A stretch of 64,000 nt of DNA from Bradyrhizobium sp. cir1 (GTDB lineage: Bacteria > Pseudomonadota > Alphaproteobacteria > Rhizobiales > Xanthobacteraceae), in contig NZ_JACIHE010000002.1 of NCBI RefSeq assembly GCF_014198245.1, forward strand, positions 212,178-276,177, written 5' to 3'. Position 1 is the stretch's first letter, and each line of letters starts with the position of its first letter. Position numbers and translations under genes: made by a program. Below, piece by piece: positions 23,521 to 32,568 of this stretch. Below the pieces are notes generated by a model. It saw only the letters and a list, made by a program, of their open reading frames with translations. It made no database searches and was not told the origin of the DNA.

Positions 23521-25803
23521 ATGCGACGTGCAGATGAGATGGGGACCGCAGCTCGCATTGGTGCGACCCTGCTTGGTGGAGTGGCGCTGCTGACGTGGTT
23601 TGAACCGCCCGCGCGATCGCAGGCATCGCAAGGCGTGAACTCCCTTCCGCCCGTAACGGTTGATGCGCCGACGCCGCGGTCGGCCCGCCAGGTGCCGATC
23701 AAACGTGATGGCGCCAGAGCCCGGCTAGGTTCACGTCGTGTCGTGGTCTCTCGTGCTCCGCAACCGGACGCCGTCCCGGTACAAGCGCAGCAGTCGCGGT
23801 CGGGCGTGGCGCCCGAGTTCGCCGGAGGGCAGGTCGCTCAGGCTGCCCGGCTGGGCATGCTTGGAAATACCGGCACAATGAAGTCGCCATTCAACGCGAC
23901 CAGCTACACAGACAAGTTCATCCGGGATCAGCAGGCTGCGACGGGCGCGGATGCCTTGATCCTCGATCCTTCCGTACGAAGCTCTCACCCAACGGGCGGT
24001 GTGGTTGACTCGTTCAACATTCGTGGTTTCCCGATCAACGAAGGTAACAACGGTGAATTCGCCTTCGAGGGCCTTTACGGAATTGCGCCGACATACCGCA
24101 TCTTCACGGACTACGTCGAACGTATCGAGGTGCTGAAGGGTCCTTCGGCCGCGCTCTCGGGAATTGCGCCAAACGGTGGCGTTGGCGGCGTCATTAATGT
24201 CGTGCCTAAACGCGCCGAAGAGGACCTGACCCGCCTGACTGCGAGCTACGGCTCGACCGCACGATTTGGCGGCCACTGGGATGTTGCCCGGCGTTACGGC
24301 GACGGCAGGGAATGGGGCGTGCGAGCCAGTGGTAGTCTCCGCGACGGCGATACGCCAATTGACCGTCAGTCCGAAACGACGGGCATCGGATCGCTGGCTC
24401 TCGATTATCAGGGCGAGCGGTACAGATCCTGGCTCTACCTCATTGCCCAGACCGATCGGTTCGACGCTCCGTCACGTCCATTCCTCGTGGCTGCCGGCCT
24501 GCAAGTGCCAAAGGCGCCGGACGCCCGGCTGAACGTGACGCAACCCTGGGAATGGTCGCACATCAACGATCAATCGGTCCTGTGGCGCAACGAATATGAT
24601 GTAAGCGATCAGGTTACACTGTTCGCCGATGTCGGGGGATCGCGGACCAATGTCGAGCGGTTCTTCGGTCTTCCGACGATCACCAGCGCGAGCGGCAACA
24701 CCACCTCGACGCCGCAATACTTCGGGCTCAGCATTGATCGGTACACGTATGATGGCGGTGTCCGGTCTCGCTTCGATACCGGCTTCGTTCACCATGCCGT
24801 CACCTTCCAGGCCTCGGTCTATCACGACGAACTGTACCGACGGCTCACCAATGGCGGCTTGGTCGCCTCGAACATCTATAATCCGGCGGTGGCCCCAACG
24901 CAGTTCGCAAACGAGACGCCTGGGCGTCCTCGACTCTCGGACAGTCAACTCACGGGGGTGTCGATTGCTGACACCCTGTCCGTGCTCGACGAGCGGGTGT
25001 TACTGACCTTGGGTGTCCGTCGCCAGGACATTGAGGCGAACAACTATCTCTCCAACGTCGGAACGCTGACGTCGTCCTACGACAAGAGCGCGACCACCCC
25101 GGTGGTCGGGTTGGTCATCCGGCCCAAGGAAAATGTCTCCCTGTACGCGAACTATATCGAAGGACTTGCCCGGGGCGACGTGGCGCCCCAGACGGCTTCC
25201 AATTTCGGCGAAGTGCTCGCCCCCTACATCGCCAAGCAGTACGAGGCCGGCGTCAAGGTGGACTTTGGCAGGTTCGCAACCACCTTCAGTGCCTTCGAAA
25301 TCTCCAAGGCGAGCGGCGAACTGTCCGCCGGGCGCTTCGCCGCAACCGCCGAACAGCGAGTGCGCGGGCTCGAGTTCAACGTCTTCGGCGAACTCGGGCC
25401 CGATGTTCGTGTCCTCGGAGGCGTCTCGCTGCTGGACGGCACGCTGACGAAGACTGCAGTCCTCGCCAATTTGGGTAACACGCCAATCGGCGTTCCGAAC
25501 GTACAAGCGAACATCGGGGCAGAGTGGGATCTCCCATGGATGAGAGATCTCACATTGAGCGGAACAGTCATCTACACGGGCAAGCAATTCGTCGACAGCG
25601 CAAATAAGCAACCAATCCCGGATTGGACAAGACTCGATCTCGGTGCCCGCTACACGACGGCGATCAACGGCAAGAAAACTGTCTTCCGCGCAAATATTCA
25701 AAATGTGACCGGTGAAAGCTACTGGTCCAGCGTGGCCTCATTCGGCACGTTTTTTCTGGGAGCGCCGCGCACGTATCTCCTGTCGATGACCGTCGACATG
25801 TAA
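23521..25803 (+). CDS. TonB-dependent siderophore receptor
   Basis: An outer-membrane receptor of about 760 residues. After a signal sequence (MGTAARIGATLLGGVALLTW, cleavage near SQA) comes a plug domain with VDSFNIRGFPINEG, YVERIEVLKGPSAALSG and GGVGGVINVVPKRA, then a 22-strand barrel ending GAPRTYLLSMTVDM. The GGVINVVPKRA segment is typical of ferrichrome/FhuA-like receptors, so the ligand is probably an Fe(III)-siderophore. ATG 23521 or the in-frame ATG 23539 is the likely start; neither has a strong ribosome-binding site. No siderophore transport genes are adjacent. Confidence 0.86.
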   Translation: MRRADEMGTAARIGATLLGGVALLTWFEPPARSQASQGVNSLPPVTVDAPTPRSARQVPIKRDGARARLGSRRVVVSRAPQPDAVPVQAQQSRSGVAPEFAGGQVAQAARLGMLGNTGTMKSPFNATSYTDKFIRDQQAATGADALILDPSVRSSHPTGGVVDSFNIRGFPINEGNNGEFAFEGLYGIAPTYRIFTDYVERIEVLKGPSAALSGIAPNGGVGGVINVVPKRAEEDLTRLTASYGSTARFGGHWDVARRYGDGREWGVRASGSLRDGDTPIDRQSETTGIGSLALDYQGERYRSWLYLIAQTDRFDAPSRPFLVAAGLQVPKAPDARLNVTQPWEWSHINDQSVLWRNEYDVSDQVTLFADVGGSRTNVERFFGLPTITSASGNTTSTPQYFGLSIDRYTYDGGVRSRFDTGFVHHAVTFQASVYHDELYRRLTNGGLVASNIYNPAVAPTQFANETPGRPRLSDSQLTGVSIADTLSVLDERVLLTLGVRRQDIEANNYLSNVGTLTSSYDKSATTPVVGLVIRPKENVSLYANYIEGLARGDVAPQTASNFGEVLAPYIAKQYEAGVKVDFGRFATTFSAFEISKASGELSAGRFAATAEQRVRGLEFNVFGELGPDVRVLGGVSLLDGTLTKTAVLANLGNTPIGVPNVQANIGAEWDLPWMRDLTLSGTVIYTGKQFVDSANKQPIPDWTRLDLGARYTTAINGKKTVFRANIQNVTGESYWSSVASFGTFFLGAPRTYLLSMTVDM

Positions 25804-26221
25804 TCGCTGCCCTCACCGCATGGCCGACGTGACCGAGGCGGAGTTGACGCGCGGTTGTGATCTGAGCCGTGCCGACCTGCAGCGCTTGCTCGATCGCATC
25901 GCGGCAGAGGCTGGATCGCGCGCTTGCCGGGCTATGGCTGGCGCTTTGCGGAGTCAGTGTCGAGCCCGCGCCGCTCAGGCGCAGGTGATGCCCTTCCGCG
26001 TGGTGATCGAGCCGGCACCTGGCACCAGAGGTTCATCGCTCTGCCGAGCAGGCGCGCCCTTGAAGGAGCGTACGTCGTAGGAAATTGGGCATATTGGAGC
26101 CGGTCAAAAAGGCTCCTCCTTTGCAGATTGGCTTCATTGTCGTGCAGGTTGCAGCCGCTTTAAGTCCTGAATGGTCCGTAGCAAAAGGAAATCTACAAAC
26201 GAACTCCACAGATGTGGCGGC
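25804..26221. other. Intergenic region between receptor and TetR genes
   Basis: About 415 bases. An 86-codon plus-strand frame starts at 25820 (MADVTEAELTRGCDLSRADL); I do not recognise it, and its C-terminal half is low in order, so I do not call a gene. A small hairpin GGAGCC/GGCTCC lies near 26096-26117. Confidence 0.3.
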
Positions 26222-26944
26222 TCAACGCCCCTCATGTTGGATCTCGCCGTTCCGACAAGCTGCAAGGAAGAATGTAACGCCTGAGGTCACATGCAAGTCG
26301 ATTTCTGGCTCGAGCTTCTTGAGGTCCACCTCGAACAGCGCCCTGAGGATCATCGGCACGACAAGCACGTCGAGGAAAGCCCGCGCCGTTGTGGGAAGAC
26401 GTTCTGGCGCGAAGGCCGGCATCGAAGCAAGTTCGTCGGATTGCGTTAAATTACGCAGCAATTGTGCCCCGAGCTCAGTGGAGAGGTCACGCGCCCTGCG
26501 GCTCACCTGAGCGGCCAGTTCGGGGAAGCGATGCGCCTCCGCGATGGCGAGCCGCATGAGTGCGATCCGGTCAGCATCGAAACTCCAATGCAGCAATGTC
26601 GAGGCAACACTGGCTAGGCGCTCCTCGATGGTCGCGCCAACAGGCGGTTCCGCCTTGGACTCCGCGATGCGCGTGAGGATGTCCCGTGTCACCACTTCCG
26701 TAAAAAGCGCCCGCTTGTCAGGGAAGCGAGAATAGATCGAGCGCTTGCCGGAATGAGCCGCCTCGGCGATCTCGTCGATGCTCGCACCCTCGAAGCCGCG
26801 TTGTAAAAAGACCTTGCGTGCTGCGTGGAGGATGCGGGCATCCACCTCGCCAGCAAACTCCTTCGGCGGCCGTCCGGCGCGTCCGGCGACCGGCTTGCTT
26901 TTGAGCGGGCGGAGTTCTGCAGTGGATTGGTTGTGATCGGTCAT
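26222..26944 (-). CDS. TetR/AcrR-family regulator of the efflux operon
   Basis: A repressor-type protein of 240 residues. The N-terminal HTH reads ILHAARKVFLQRGFEGASID and EIAEAAHSGKRSIYSRFPDK, typical TetR, followed by a ligand-binding helical domain. ATG 26944 is used; a farther start adds nine residues. It is divergent from the HlyD/DHA2 pair, and the gap contains two related palindromes, so it very likely represses that operon and itself. The inducer is unknown. Confidence 0.87.
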   Translation of the reverse strand: MTDHNQSTAELRPLKSKPVAGRAGRPPKEFAGEVDARILHAARKVFLQRGFEGASIDEIAEAAHSGKRSIYSRFPDKRALFTEVVTRDILTRIAESKAEPPVGATIEERLASVASTLLHWSFDADRIALMRLAIAEAHRFPELAAQVSRRARDLSTELGAQLLRNLTQSDELASMPAFAPERLPTTARAFLDVLVVPMILRALFEVDLKKLEPEIDLHVTSGVTFFLAACRNGEIQHEGR

Positions 26945-27007
26945 GAGGCTTCCGGCTGGCGACTGAGACAATGTGTCAGTCAGATACCCCTATCACATCC
27001 CCTTGTA

Positions 27008-27034
27008 AATAGAACGATACCGTATCGTTCTATT
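27008..27034. promoter_or_regulatory. TetR operator, perfect 27-base palindrome
   Basis: Arms AATAGAACGATAC and GTATCGTTCTATT around a single central C. It sits 64 bases upstream of the TetR start, in the divergent gap, and has the size of a TetR dimer site. Confidence 0.75.
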
Positions 27035-27067
27035 GACTCCGAATGGCCCTTGAGACTATGTGTCGGT

Positions 27068-27087
27068 AAACGAAACGGTATCGTTTT
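27068..27087. promoter_or_regulatory. Second TetR operator
   Basis: AAACGAAACGGTATCGTTTT shares the core CGNNACNGTATCGTT with the palindrome at 27008-27034 but has one mismatch between arms. It lies about 35 bases before the efflux start codon, where binding would block transcription. Confidence 0.65.
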
Positions 27088-27120
27088 ATTTATGAAACGG
27101 GATGGTTGGGAGCAGCAGTC

Positions 27121-28383
27121 ATGTCTGAACACCATGGTTTGGAGCTCAAGCAACCGGGCCGCGGCGGCACGGAGGGTTCGGCGTCGGCCACTTATGAGAC
27201 CCTAGGTGTCTCCGACAGAGCAGAGGTCATCTCGCGGGTTGCTGCACGGGAGCCCCCCGCCGCCAAGGAGGCGGCTTCGCCGGATACAATTCATCCAGGT
27301 GTCCCCGGCAGCGCAGCCCCCCGCGGGCCGCTCCGCCACCGCCCGATCGCCATTGCGGTCACTGCTGTTTTGCTCGCCACGATCGGTGCCGGCTATCTCT
27401 ACATGGATTATACCGAGCATTTCGAGGAGACTGACGACGCCTTTATCGCGGCTCGGCAATTCCCTCTGGCATCGAAGGTCTCCGGCTACATTAGCGCCGT
27501 TCCGGTCACTGATAACCAGCACGTCGCGGCGGGTGACGTGATCGCGCGCCTCGACGATCGCGACTATCGCGCTGCCCTGGCTCAGGCTGAAGCGCAGGTC
27601 GCGGCCGCCCGCGCCAACATCGAGAATGTCGACGCGCAGCTCGACGTCCAGCAGGCGCAAATTGCCGCCAACCAGGCACAGGTCGATCAGGCGCAGGCGG
27701 CGCTTGTGTTCGCCCAGCAGCAGGCGCAGCGCTATCAGCATTTGGAGCAGACCGGCTACGGCACGGTGCAGAACTCCGAGCAGTATACCTCTCAACTGCA
27801 TCAGCAGCAGGCCGCCCAACTCAGCGCGCAGGCAACCCTCAATCTCGCGCGCCGGCAGGTGGAAGCGCTGCAAGCACAGCGCAAGAGCGCGGTCGCAAAT
27901 CTCACCCAGGCCAAGGCGCAACGCGACCAGGCATCGCTCAATCTCTCCTATACGACAGTCACCGCCGCGCAGCCGGGTCGCGTCGTTAACCTGTCGGCCG
28001 CGGTCGGTCAGTTCGCACAGGCCGGCACCAACCTGACCATGTTCGTGCCGGACCAGATCTGGGTCACGGCGAACTTCAAGGAAATCCAGCTCGACCGGAT
28101 GCGGCCCGGCGAGAATGTCAAGGTGAGGATCGACGCGTACCCGGGGAGGATCATCGAGGGTCATGTCGAGAGCGTGCAGCCCGGCTCTGGCACGGCGTTC
28201 TCGCTGCTGCCGGCGCAGAATGCGACCGGCAACTACGTCAAGATCGTGCAACGCGTGCCGGTCAAGATAGCGATCGAAAACCCTCCGGCCGACGTCGCGC
28301 TGGGACCGGGTATGTCTGTGGTGCCGAGGGTGCGGATTGATGCAACACCTTCGCTTTTGGACCGCCTGGAGAGAGTGCTGTGA
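27121..28383 (+). CDS. HlyD-family efflux adaptor (EmrA-like)
   Basis: A membrane-fusion protein of 420 residues. After a proline-rich cytoplasmic N-terminus (about 80 residues) there is one membrane helix (IAIAVTAVLLATIGAGYLYM), then a biotinyl-lipoyl half (GYISAVPVTDNQHVAAGDVI), a long alanine/glutamine-rich coiled coil near residues 150-280, and the second lipoyl half and beta-barrel (WVTANFKEIQLDRMRPGENV). ATG 27121 follows GGGAG. It couples the inner-membrane pump to an outer-membrane channel, which is not encoded here. Its stop overlaps the pump start. Confidence 0.88.
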   Translation: MSEHHGLELKQPGRGGTEGSASATYETLGVSDRAEVISRVAAREPPAAKEAASPDTIHPGVPGSAAPRGPLRHRPIAIAVTAVLLATIGAGYLYMDYTEHFEETDDAFIAARQFPLASKVSGYISAVPVTDNQHVAAGDVIARLDDRDYRAALAQAEAQVAAARANIENVDAQLDVQQAQIAANQAQVDQAQAALVFAQQQAQRYQHLEQTGYGTVQNSEQYTSQLHQQQAAQLSAQATLNLARRQVEALQAQRKSAVANLTQAKAQRDQASLNLSYTTVTAAQPGRVVNLSAAVGQFAQAGTNLTMFVPDQIWVTANFKEIQLDRMRPGENVKVRIDAYPGRIIEGHVESVQPGSGTAFSLLPAQNATGNYVKIVQRVPVKIAIENPPADVALGPGMSVVPRVRIDATPSLLDRLERVL

Positions 28384-29972
28384 GCGGCTCCGCGATCGAC
28401 GCAAAAGCGGTTTCCTCGCGGGGCGCAGCCGCCGCCAACCCCTGGCTGATCGCTATCGTGGTCGCGCTGGCGAGCTTCATGGAGGTGCTTGACACCACCA
28501 TCGCAAACGTGGCGCTGCCCTATATTGCCGGCGGCTTGGGCGTGAGCTCAGACGAAGCCTCCTGGGTCGTCACCAGCTACCTGGTGTCGAATGCAATCAT
28601 TCTGACCGCCTCCAGCTTTCTTGCCAGAATGCTTGGCCGCAAGACTTTCTTCCTGATCTGTCTCGGCATCTTCACGGTGAGCTCGATCCTGTGCGGCTTC
28701 GCTTCCAGCCTGAATGCGCTGCTGCTATTCCGTATCCTGCAAGGCCTCGGCGGCGGCGGTATGGTACCGGTGGCGCAGTCAATTCTTGCCGACGCCTTCC
28801 CGCCCGCCAAGCGCGGTCAGGCCTTTGCAGTGTTCGGGGTGGCCGTCGTCGTGGCCCCGGTCGTCGGGCCGACGCTCGGCGGTTGGCTCTCTGACAATCT
28901 GTCCTGGCACTGGTGCTTCCTGATCAACGCCCCCGTCGGCGTGTTCGCGATTGCCCTTATCGCCGCGGTGCTGCACGAACCGGCGAAGACGGAGGCAGAG
29001 CAGCCAAAAGCCGGGTTCGACATCATCGGTTTCGTGCTGGTGGCAACTTTCCTCGGTGCGTTGGAGGTGATGCTCGATCGCGGACTGGAAGACGACTGGT
29101 TTGCTTCACCGTTCATCGTGACCTCTGCGGCCATCTGCGGCATGGCCTTCATTCTGATGATCCCGTGGGAAATGTGCCGTCCCAATCCGATGATAGACCT
29201 GCGCATGGTGGCGAGCCGGCAGTTCGGCGCCTGCTTCCTGGTGATGACGGCGACCGGCGCAATCCTGCTTGCGACGACCCAGTTCCTCCCGCAACTGGTG
29301 CAGCAGGATTTCGGCTACACCGCGACCTGGGCCGGGCTTGTATTGTCGCCCGGCGGCATCGTCACCATGTTGATGATGTTCGTGGTAGGCCGCCTCGCTG
29401 CCAAGATGCAGCCGAAATATCTAATCGTTGCCGGCGCGGCCGTCATCGCCATCTCGATGTACAGCATGACGAGCGTCTATGCCGATCTTGGCTTCTGGTT
29501 CATGGCGCGCACCCGCATGCTCCTCGGTGTCGGACTGCCCCTAATTTTCGTGCCAATCATGGCGGCGTCCTATGACGGGATTCCACCCAACAAGACCGAC
29601 CAAGCGTCAGCGCTGATCAACGCGGCGCGCAACACAGGAGGCTCGATCGGCGTTTCGCTGGTTTCGAACGTGTTGGCGCATCGCGCGCAGTTTCACCAGA
29701 GTCGGCTGGCCGAGCTGGTGACGCCATCGAGTCTGCAATATCAGGATACGCTGCAGCAGATTACGAATGTTTTCGTCTCTCAGGGCAACTCTCTTGCACA
29801 AGCACATCAGCAAGCGATGCAGTGGATCGGACAGCAGGTGCAGAACCAAGCGTCCTTCCAGTCCTACATGGATGCCTTCTGGGTGCTGATGCTGATTTCA
29901 TTATCGGCTATTCCGCTTGCATTGACTTTGCGAAAAGTCAGGCTCGGCGGTCCGGTCCAGGTGGGTCATTGA
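28380..29972 (+). CDS. DHA2-family MFS multidrug efflux pump (EmrB-like)
   Basis: A 14-helix drug:H+ antiporter of 530 residues. The DHA2 marks are FMEVLDTTIANVALPYIAGG in helix 1, ARMLGRKTFFLICLGIFTVS, and GLGGGGMVPVAQSILADAFP in helix 4-5. The GTG start at 28380 overlaps the adaptor stop by four bases, showing tight coupling. It exports hydrophobic or toxic compounds with the EmrA-like partner. Confidence 0.9.
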   Translation: MSGSAIDAKAVSSRGAAAANPWLIAIVVALASFMEVLDTTIANVALPYIAGGLGVSSDEASWVVTSYLVSNAIILTASSFLARMLGRKTFFLICLGIFTVSSILCGFASSLNALLLFRILQGLGGGGMVPVAQSILADAFPPAKRGQAFAVFGVAVVVAPVVGPTLGGWLSDNLSWHWCFLINAPVGVFAIALIAAVLHEPAKTEAEQPKAGFDIIGFVLVATFLGALEVMLDRGLEDDWFASPFIVTSAAICGMAFILMIPWEMCRPNPMIDLRMVASRQFGACFLVMTATGAILLATTQFLPQLVQQDFGYTATWAGLVLSPGGIVTMLMMFVVGRLAAKMQPKYLIVAGAAVIAISMYSMTSVYADLGFWFMARTRMLLGVGLPLIFVPIMAASYDGIPPNKTDQASALINAARNTGGSIGVSLVSNVLAHRAQFHQSRLAELVTPSSLQYQDTLQQITNVFVSQGNSLAQAHQQAMQWIGQQVQNQASFQSYMDAFWVLMLISLSAIPLALTLRKVRLGGPVQVGH

Positions 29973-30341
29973 AGTTGGCACCACTCCCCATCTTGCGCAC
30001 GTGCACGGGCGGACCGCGGACCTCGTCCTGAAACCACACCACACTATCGGAAGCGCAGGGTGCTGCCACCTGTCATTTGGAACAGCACCGCTCGGCCAGT
30101 TTCAGCTCACTAAACTAGGTGATCTCATCGTGTCGAGCTGTCGTTCTCATCCAGCCGCAATGAAATCGCAACGAATTGAGCGAAATGAACGTGAACAGAA
30201 TGCGACCGGCGGGGCTGCCGTATCAAGAAAGTCAATGACTTAGAAGATGCTCACTGCGTTCGGGACGCAGGGAACGCCCCTCGGTCAGATCGCCACCCGA
30301 ACGGAATGTCGGTGTCGGTAGTTGCGCCTCCGGGATTTGAA
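29973..30341. other. Intergenic region, 5' exon side of the group II intron
   Basis: About 370 bases. Short open frames are present but do not look like proteins. The region ends in CCTCCGGGATTTGAA, the 5' exon next to the intron. Confidence 0.35.
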
Positions 30342-30738
30342 GTGCGTCAGGAGAAGCTCATGATGTCTAGCGGATGAAAGTTCTGCCGAGGTAGGTCTTA
30401 GCCAGACGCCTCGTAGCGAGTCTTGGGTCCGAACCGGTAACGGCAGGACCAAGCGTAGACAGCAAGCGTGCAGGGTGTGTATTGGGCCACGTAATCGGAT
30501 CGTCGCGGTCGCCTTGGCTGCTTCAAAAGTCGAAGGCAACACCGGGATCTGCGCTAAAGGCGAGCAGGTTCTGGGCCGCCGGGGTCGGAGACCACATCAT
30601 GCGCGCAGAGAAATCATGGGAACCTGAGAAACCCTGTCATGTGCTCCGGCTCGTCACCGGAGGGGGAATTGGCCGAGCGAAAAGCAGAGGCTGTTCCTCA
30701 GGCACGGCAGGGTGGCGGATCGGGGCGTAGTACTGTCG

Positions 30739-32139
30739 ATGGCGGCGAAGGCAACGAGTCGACCGGAGGGAAGGCCCCGACTGATGGGAAACTCCGGTGA
30801 GCAGGCACGGGACCGGACACAGAGCCGGGTCATCCTGTCAGCCAATCTCACCAGGGTGAATGAGGCGGCCAAACGGTCGCGCCAGACCAGGTTCACGGCG
30901 CTGCTGCACCACGTTGACATCGCTGCGCTCGAAAGGGCGCATCGACGGCTGCGGCGGCAGGCGGCGCCCGGGGTAGACGGGGTGACAGTGGAATCCTACG
31001 GGCAAGACCTCGAAGGTAATCTTCGCGATCTAGCCGACAGGGTCCATGGCGGCCGCTATCGGCCGTTGCCGGTTCGCCGGACGTACATCCCTAAGGCTGA
31101 CGGCGGTCAGCGGCCTCTCGGCATCCTCGCGCTGGAAGATAAAATCGTTCAGGGCGCGGTGGCGGAGGTCTTGAGCGCCATCTATGAAGCCGACTTCCTC
31201 GATTGCTCCTTTGGCTTCCGACCCAGACGCAGTGCTCATCAGGCGCTGCGGGTGGTGCGCGAGGCCATTACGACGGAGCCAGTGAACTGGATACTCGATG
31301 CCGACATCCGCAGATACTTTGACAGCGTTGACCACGCCTGGCTGCTGCGGATGCTGGCGCACAGGATTGCCGACCCGAGAGTCCTGCGGCTGATTGGCCA
31401 ATGGCTCCGTGCCGGCATCCTGGAGGATGGCGTGTACGCCGATACGGTGGAAGGAACGCCCCAGGGTGCGGGCATCAGCCCGCTGCTCGCCAACATCTTC
31501 CTGCATTATGTGCTCGATCTCTGGGTGGAGCAGTGGAAGCGGAGGCATGCGACCGGTCAGGTACGGCTGGTCCGATATGCCGACGTCTACTTGCTCCTAT
31601 TCCAGCGACGGCAGGATGCAGAGACGATGATGGCGGCCTTGGTGGAGCGACTGGCCAAGTTCGGTCTTCATCTTCATGAGGACAAGACACGGCTGATCGA
31701 GTTCGGACGGTTTGCTGAAGAAAACCGTCGGCGCAAGGGCAGGGCGCGGCCGGAGGTGTTCGACTTCCTGGGCTTCACGCATTACTGCGGCAAGACCAGA
31801 GCTGGGCGCTTCCTCCACTGCCAGAAGACCCAAAGGAAGCGGATGATCCGCAAACTGAAGGAGCTGCGCCAGGAGATGAGGCGGCGGATGCACCAACGGC
31901 TCCGCGATCAGCACAGGTGGCTGGCTGCGGTGCTGCGCGGGCACTACGCCTACTTCGGCATCCCTGGCAACAGCACCTGCCTCGGTCGCTTCCGTCTTCA
32001 GGTAATGAAGGCGTGGCGGCGGGTCCTACTACGGCGAAGCCAACGGCCGAAGCTGTCGTGGGAGCGGTTCAACGCAATCCTGAAGGTCTTCCCGATACCG
32101 ATCGGGCATGTACGCGACTGGCGTCACCAAATGGTCTGA
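30739..32139 (+). CDS. Group II intron reverse transcriptase/maturase with altered active site
   Basis: A protein of 466 residues with the usual group II RT blocks: GVDGVTVESY, YRPLPVRRTYIPKADGGQRP, GFRPRRSAHQAL, DADIRRYFDSVDH (first catalytic Asp) and GTPQGAGISPLLANIFLHY. Block 5, which should read YADD, is YADV: codon 283 (31585-31587) is GTC, one base from the GAC or GAT of Asp. The maturase domain follows (LRGHYAYFGIPGNSTCLGRF); no HNH endonuclease is visible. Reverse transcription is therefore probably abolished while splicing help could persist. ATG 30739 is preferred; a GTG at 30712 and an ATG at 30784 are alternatives. Confidence 0.85.
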   Translation: MAAKATSRPEGRPRLMGNSGEQARDRTQSRVILSANLTRVNEAAKRSRQTRFTALLHHVDIAALERAHRRLRRQAAPGVDGVTVESYGQDLEGNLRDLADRVHGGRYRPLPVRRTYIPKADGGQRPLGILALEDKIVQGAVAEVLSAIYEADFLDCSFGFRPRRSAHQALRVVREAITTEPVNWILDADIRRYFDSVDHAWLLRMLAHRIADPRVLRLIGQWLRAGILEDGVYADTVEGTPQGAGISPLLANIFLHYVLDLWVEQWKRRHATGQVRLVRYADVYLLLFQRRQDAETMMAALVERLAKFGLHLHEDKTRLIEFGRFAEENRRRKGRARPEVFDFLGFTHYCGKTRAGRFLHCQKTQRKRMIRKLKELRQEMRRRMHQRLRDQHRWLAAVLRGHYAYFGIPGNSTCLGRFRLQVMKAWRRVLLRRSQRPKLSWERFNAILKVFPIPIGHVRDWRHQMV

Positions 32140-32157
32140 TCAAGCTACTCGTCAGAG

Positions 32158-32192
32158 GAGCCGGCTGCGGGAAAGCTGCACGTCCGGATCTG
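32158..32192 (+). ncRNA. Group II intron domain V
   Basis: The catalytic hairpin matches the bacterial consensus: GAGCCG at the 5' side, GAAAG in the loop region, and GTCCGGATC at the 3' side. It is the most conserved intron part and fixes the orientation and 3' end of the element. Confidence 0.75.
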
Positions 32193-32229
32193 TGAGGGAG
32201 GCGTCGAGCGATCGACGCCTCTACTCGAC

Positions 32230-32568
32230 CCTGCACTCTGGGTCGGAAGGAAGCCGACGAGGGGCACCCACGTGCCTTACGGTATGATTTCGACACCGAA
32301 TACGGGCGCGTTTTCGATCTTCCACGACAGAGGACGCTTTTGCCTGACCTGCAGCTGGAGGTCTTTCAACTTTCGCCTTTGTGAGGGTAAATCTGCGCTC
32401 GCCCCACGGGGCTCACGAACTGCCCTATGCGTAAGATCGGATGAGGTATCGCAGGGTTGGTTGGTGTGGAAAGGCGGTAGCGCTCCAGGGACTCGAACCC
32501 CCGACGAAGCCTGCTGCGAGACCATCTTTCGACGTGGAAGAAGGCGACGCGGCCCGGTAGCGTGGAGG
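32230..32568. other. 3' exon side of the intron, no gene seen
   Basis: About 340 bases downstream of the intron. Directly after it lies CCCTGCACTCTGGG, able to form a small stem with the intron end. No protein gene is visible. A tRNA-like T-arm fragment on the minus strand is listed separately. Confidence 0.35.
32476..32510 (-). other. tRNA 3'-end-like fragment
   Basis: The minus strand reads GTCGGGGGTTCGAGTCCCTG followed by GAGCGCTACC. This has a T stem-loop with GTTCGAGT and a seven-base acceptor-like tail. No D arm, anticodon arm or matching 5' acceptor strand is found within 100 bases, so it is not a working tRNA. It may be the attachment-site end left by an integrated element. Confidence 0.3.

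Larger units (their letters stand above)
30342..32229 (+). mobile_element. Group II intron
   Basis: The intron begins with the consensus 5' end GTGCG at 30342 and has a structured leader of about 400 bases. The reverse transcriptase frame lies in domain IV. Domain V is at about 32158-32192 (GAGCCGG...GAAAGC...GTCCGGATCT), and domain VI at about 32197-32228 is a GAGGCGTCGA/TCGACGCCTC stem with a candidate branch-point A at 32223. The 3' end is near 32229 (CGAC), accurate to a few bases. The 5' exon TTTGAA can pair with TTCAAA at 30532-30537, a candidate EBS1. The RNA could still splice if maturase function is kept or supplied elsewhere. Confidence 0.8.

Noticed and set aside
25820..26080. 86-codon frame after the TonB receptor
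   Set aside because: No family, no ribosome-binding site and no conserved pattern; kept only as a note in the intergenic entry.
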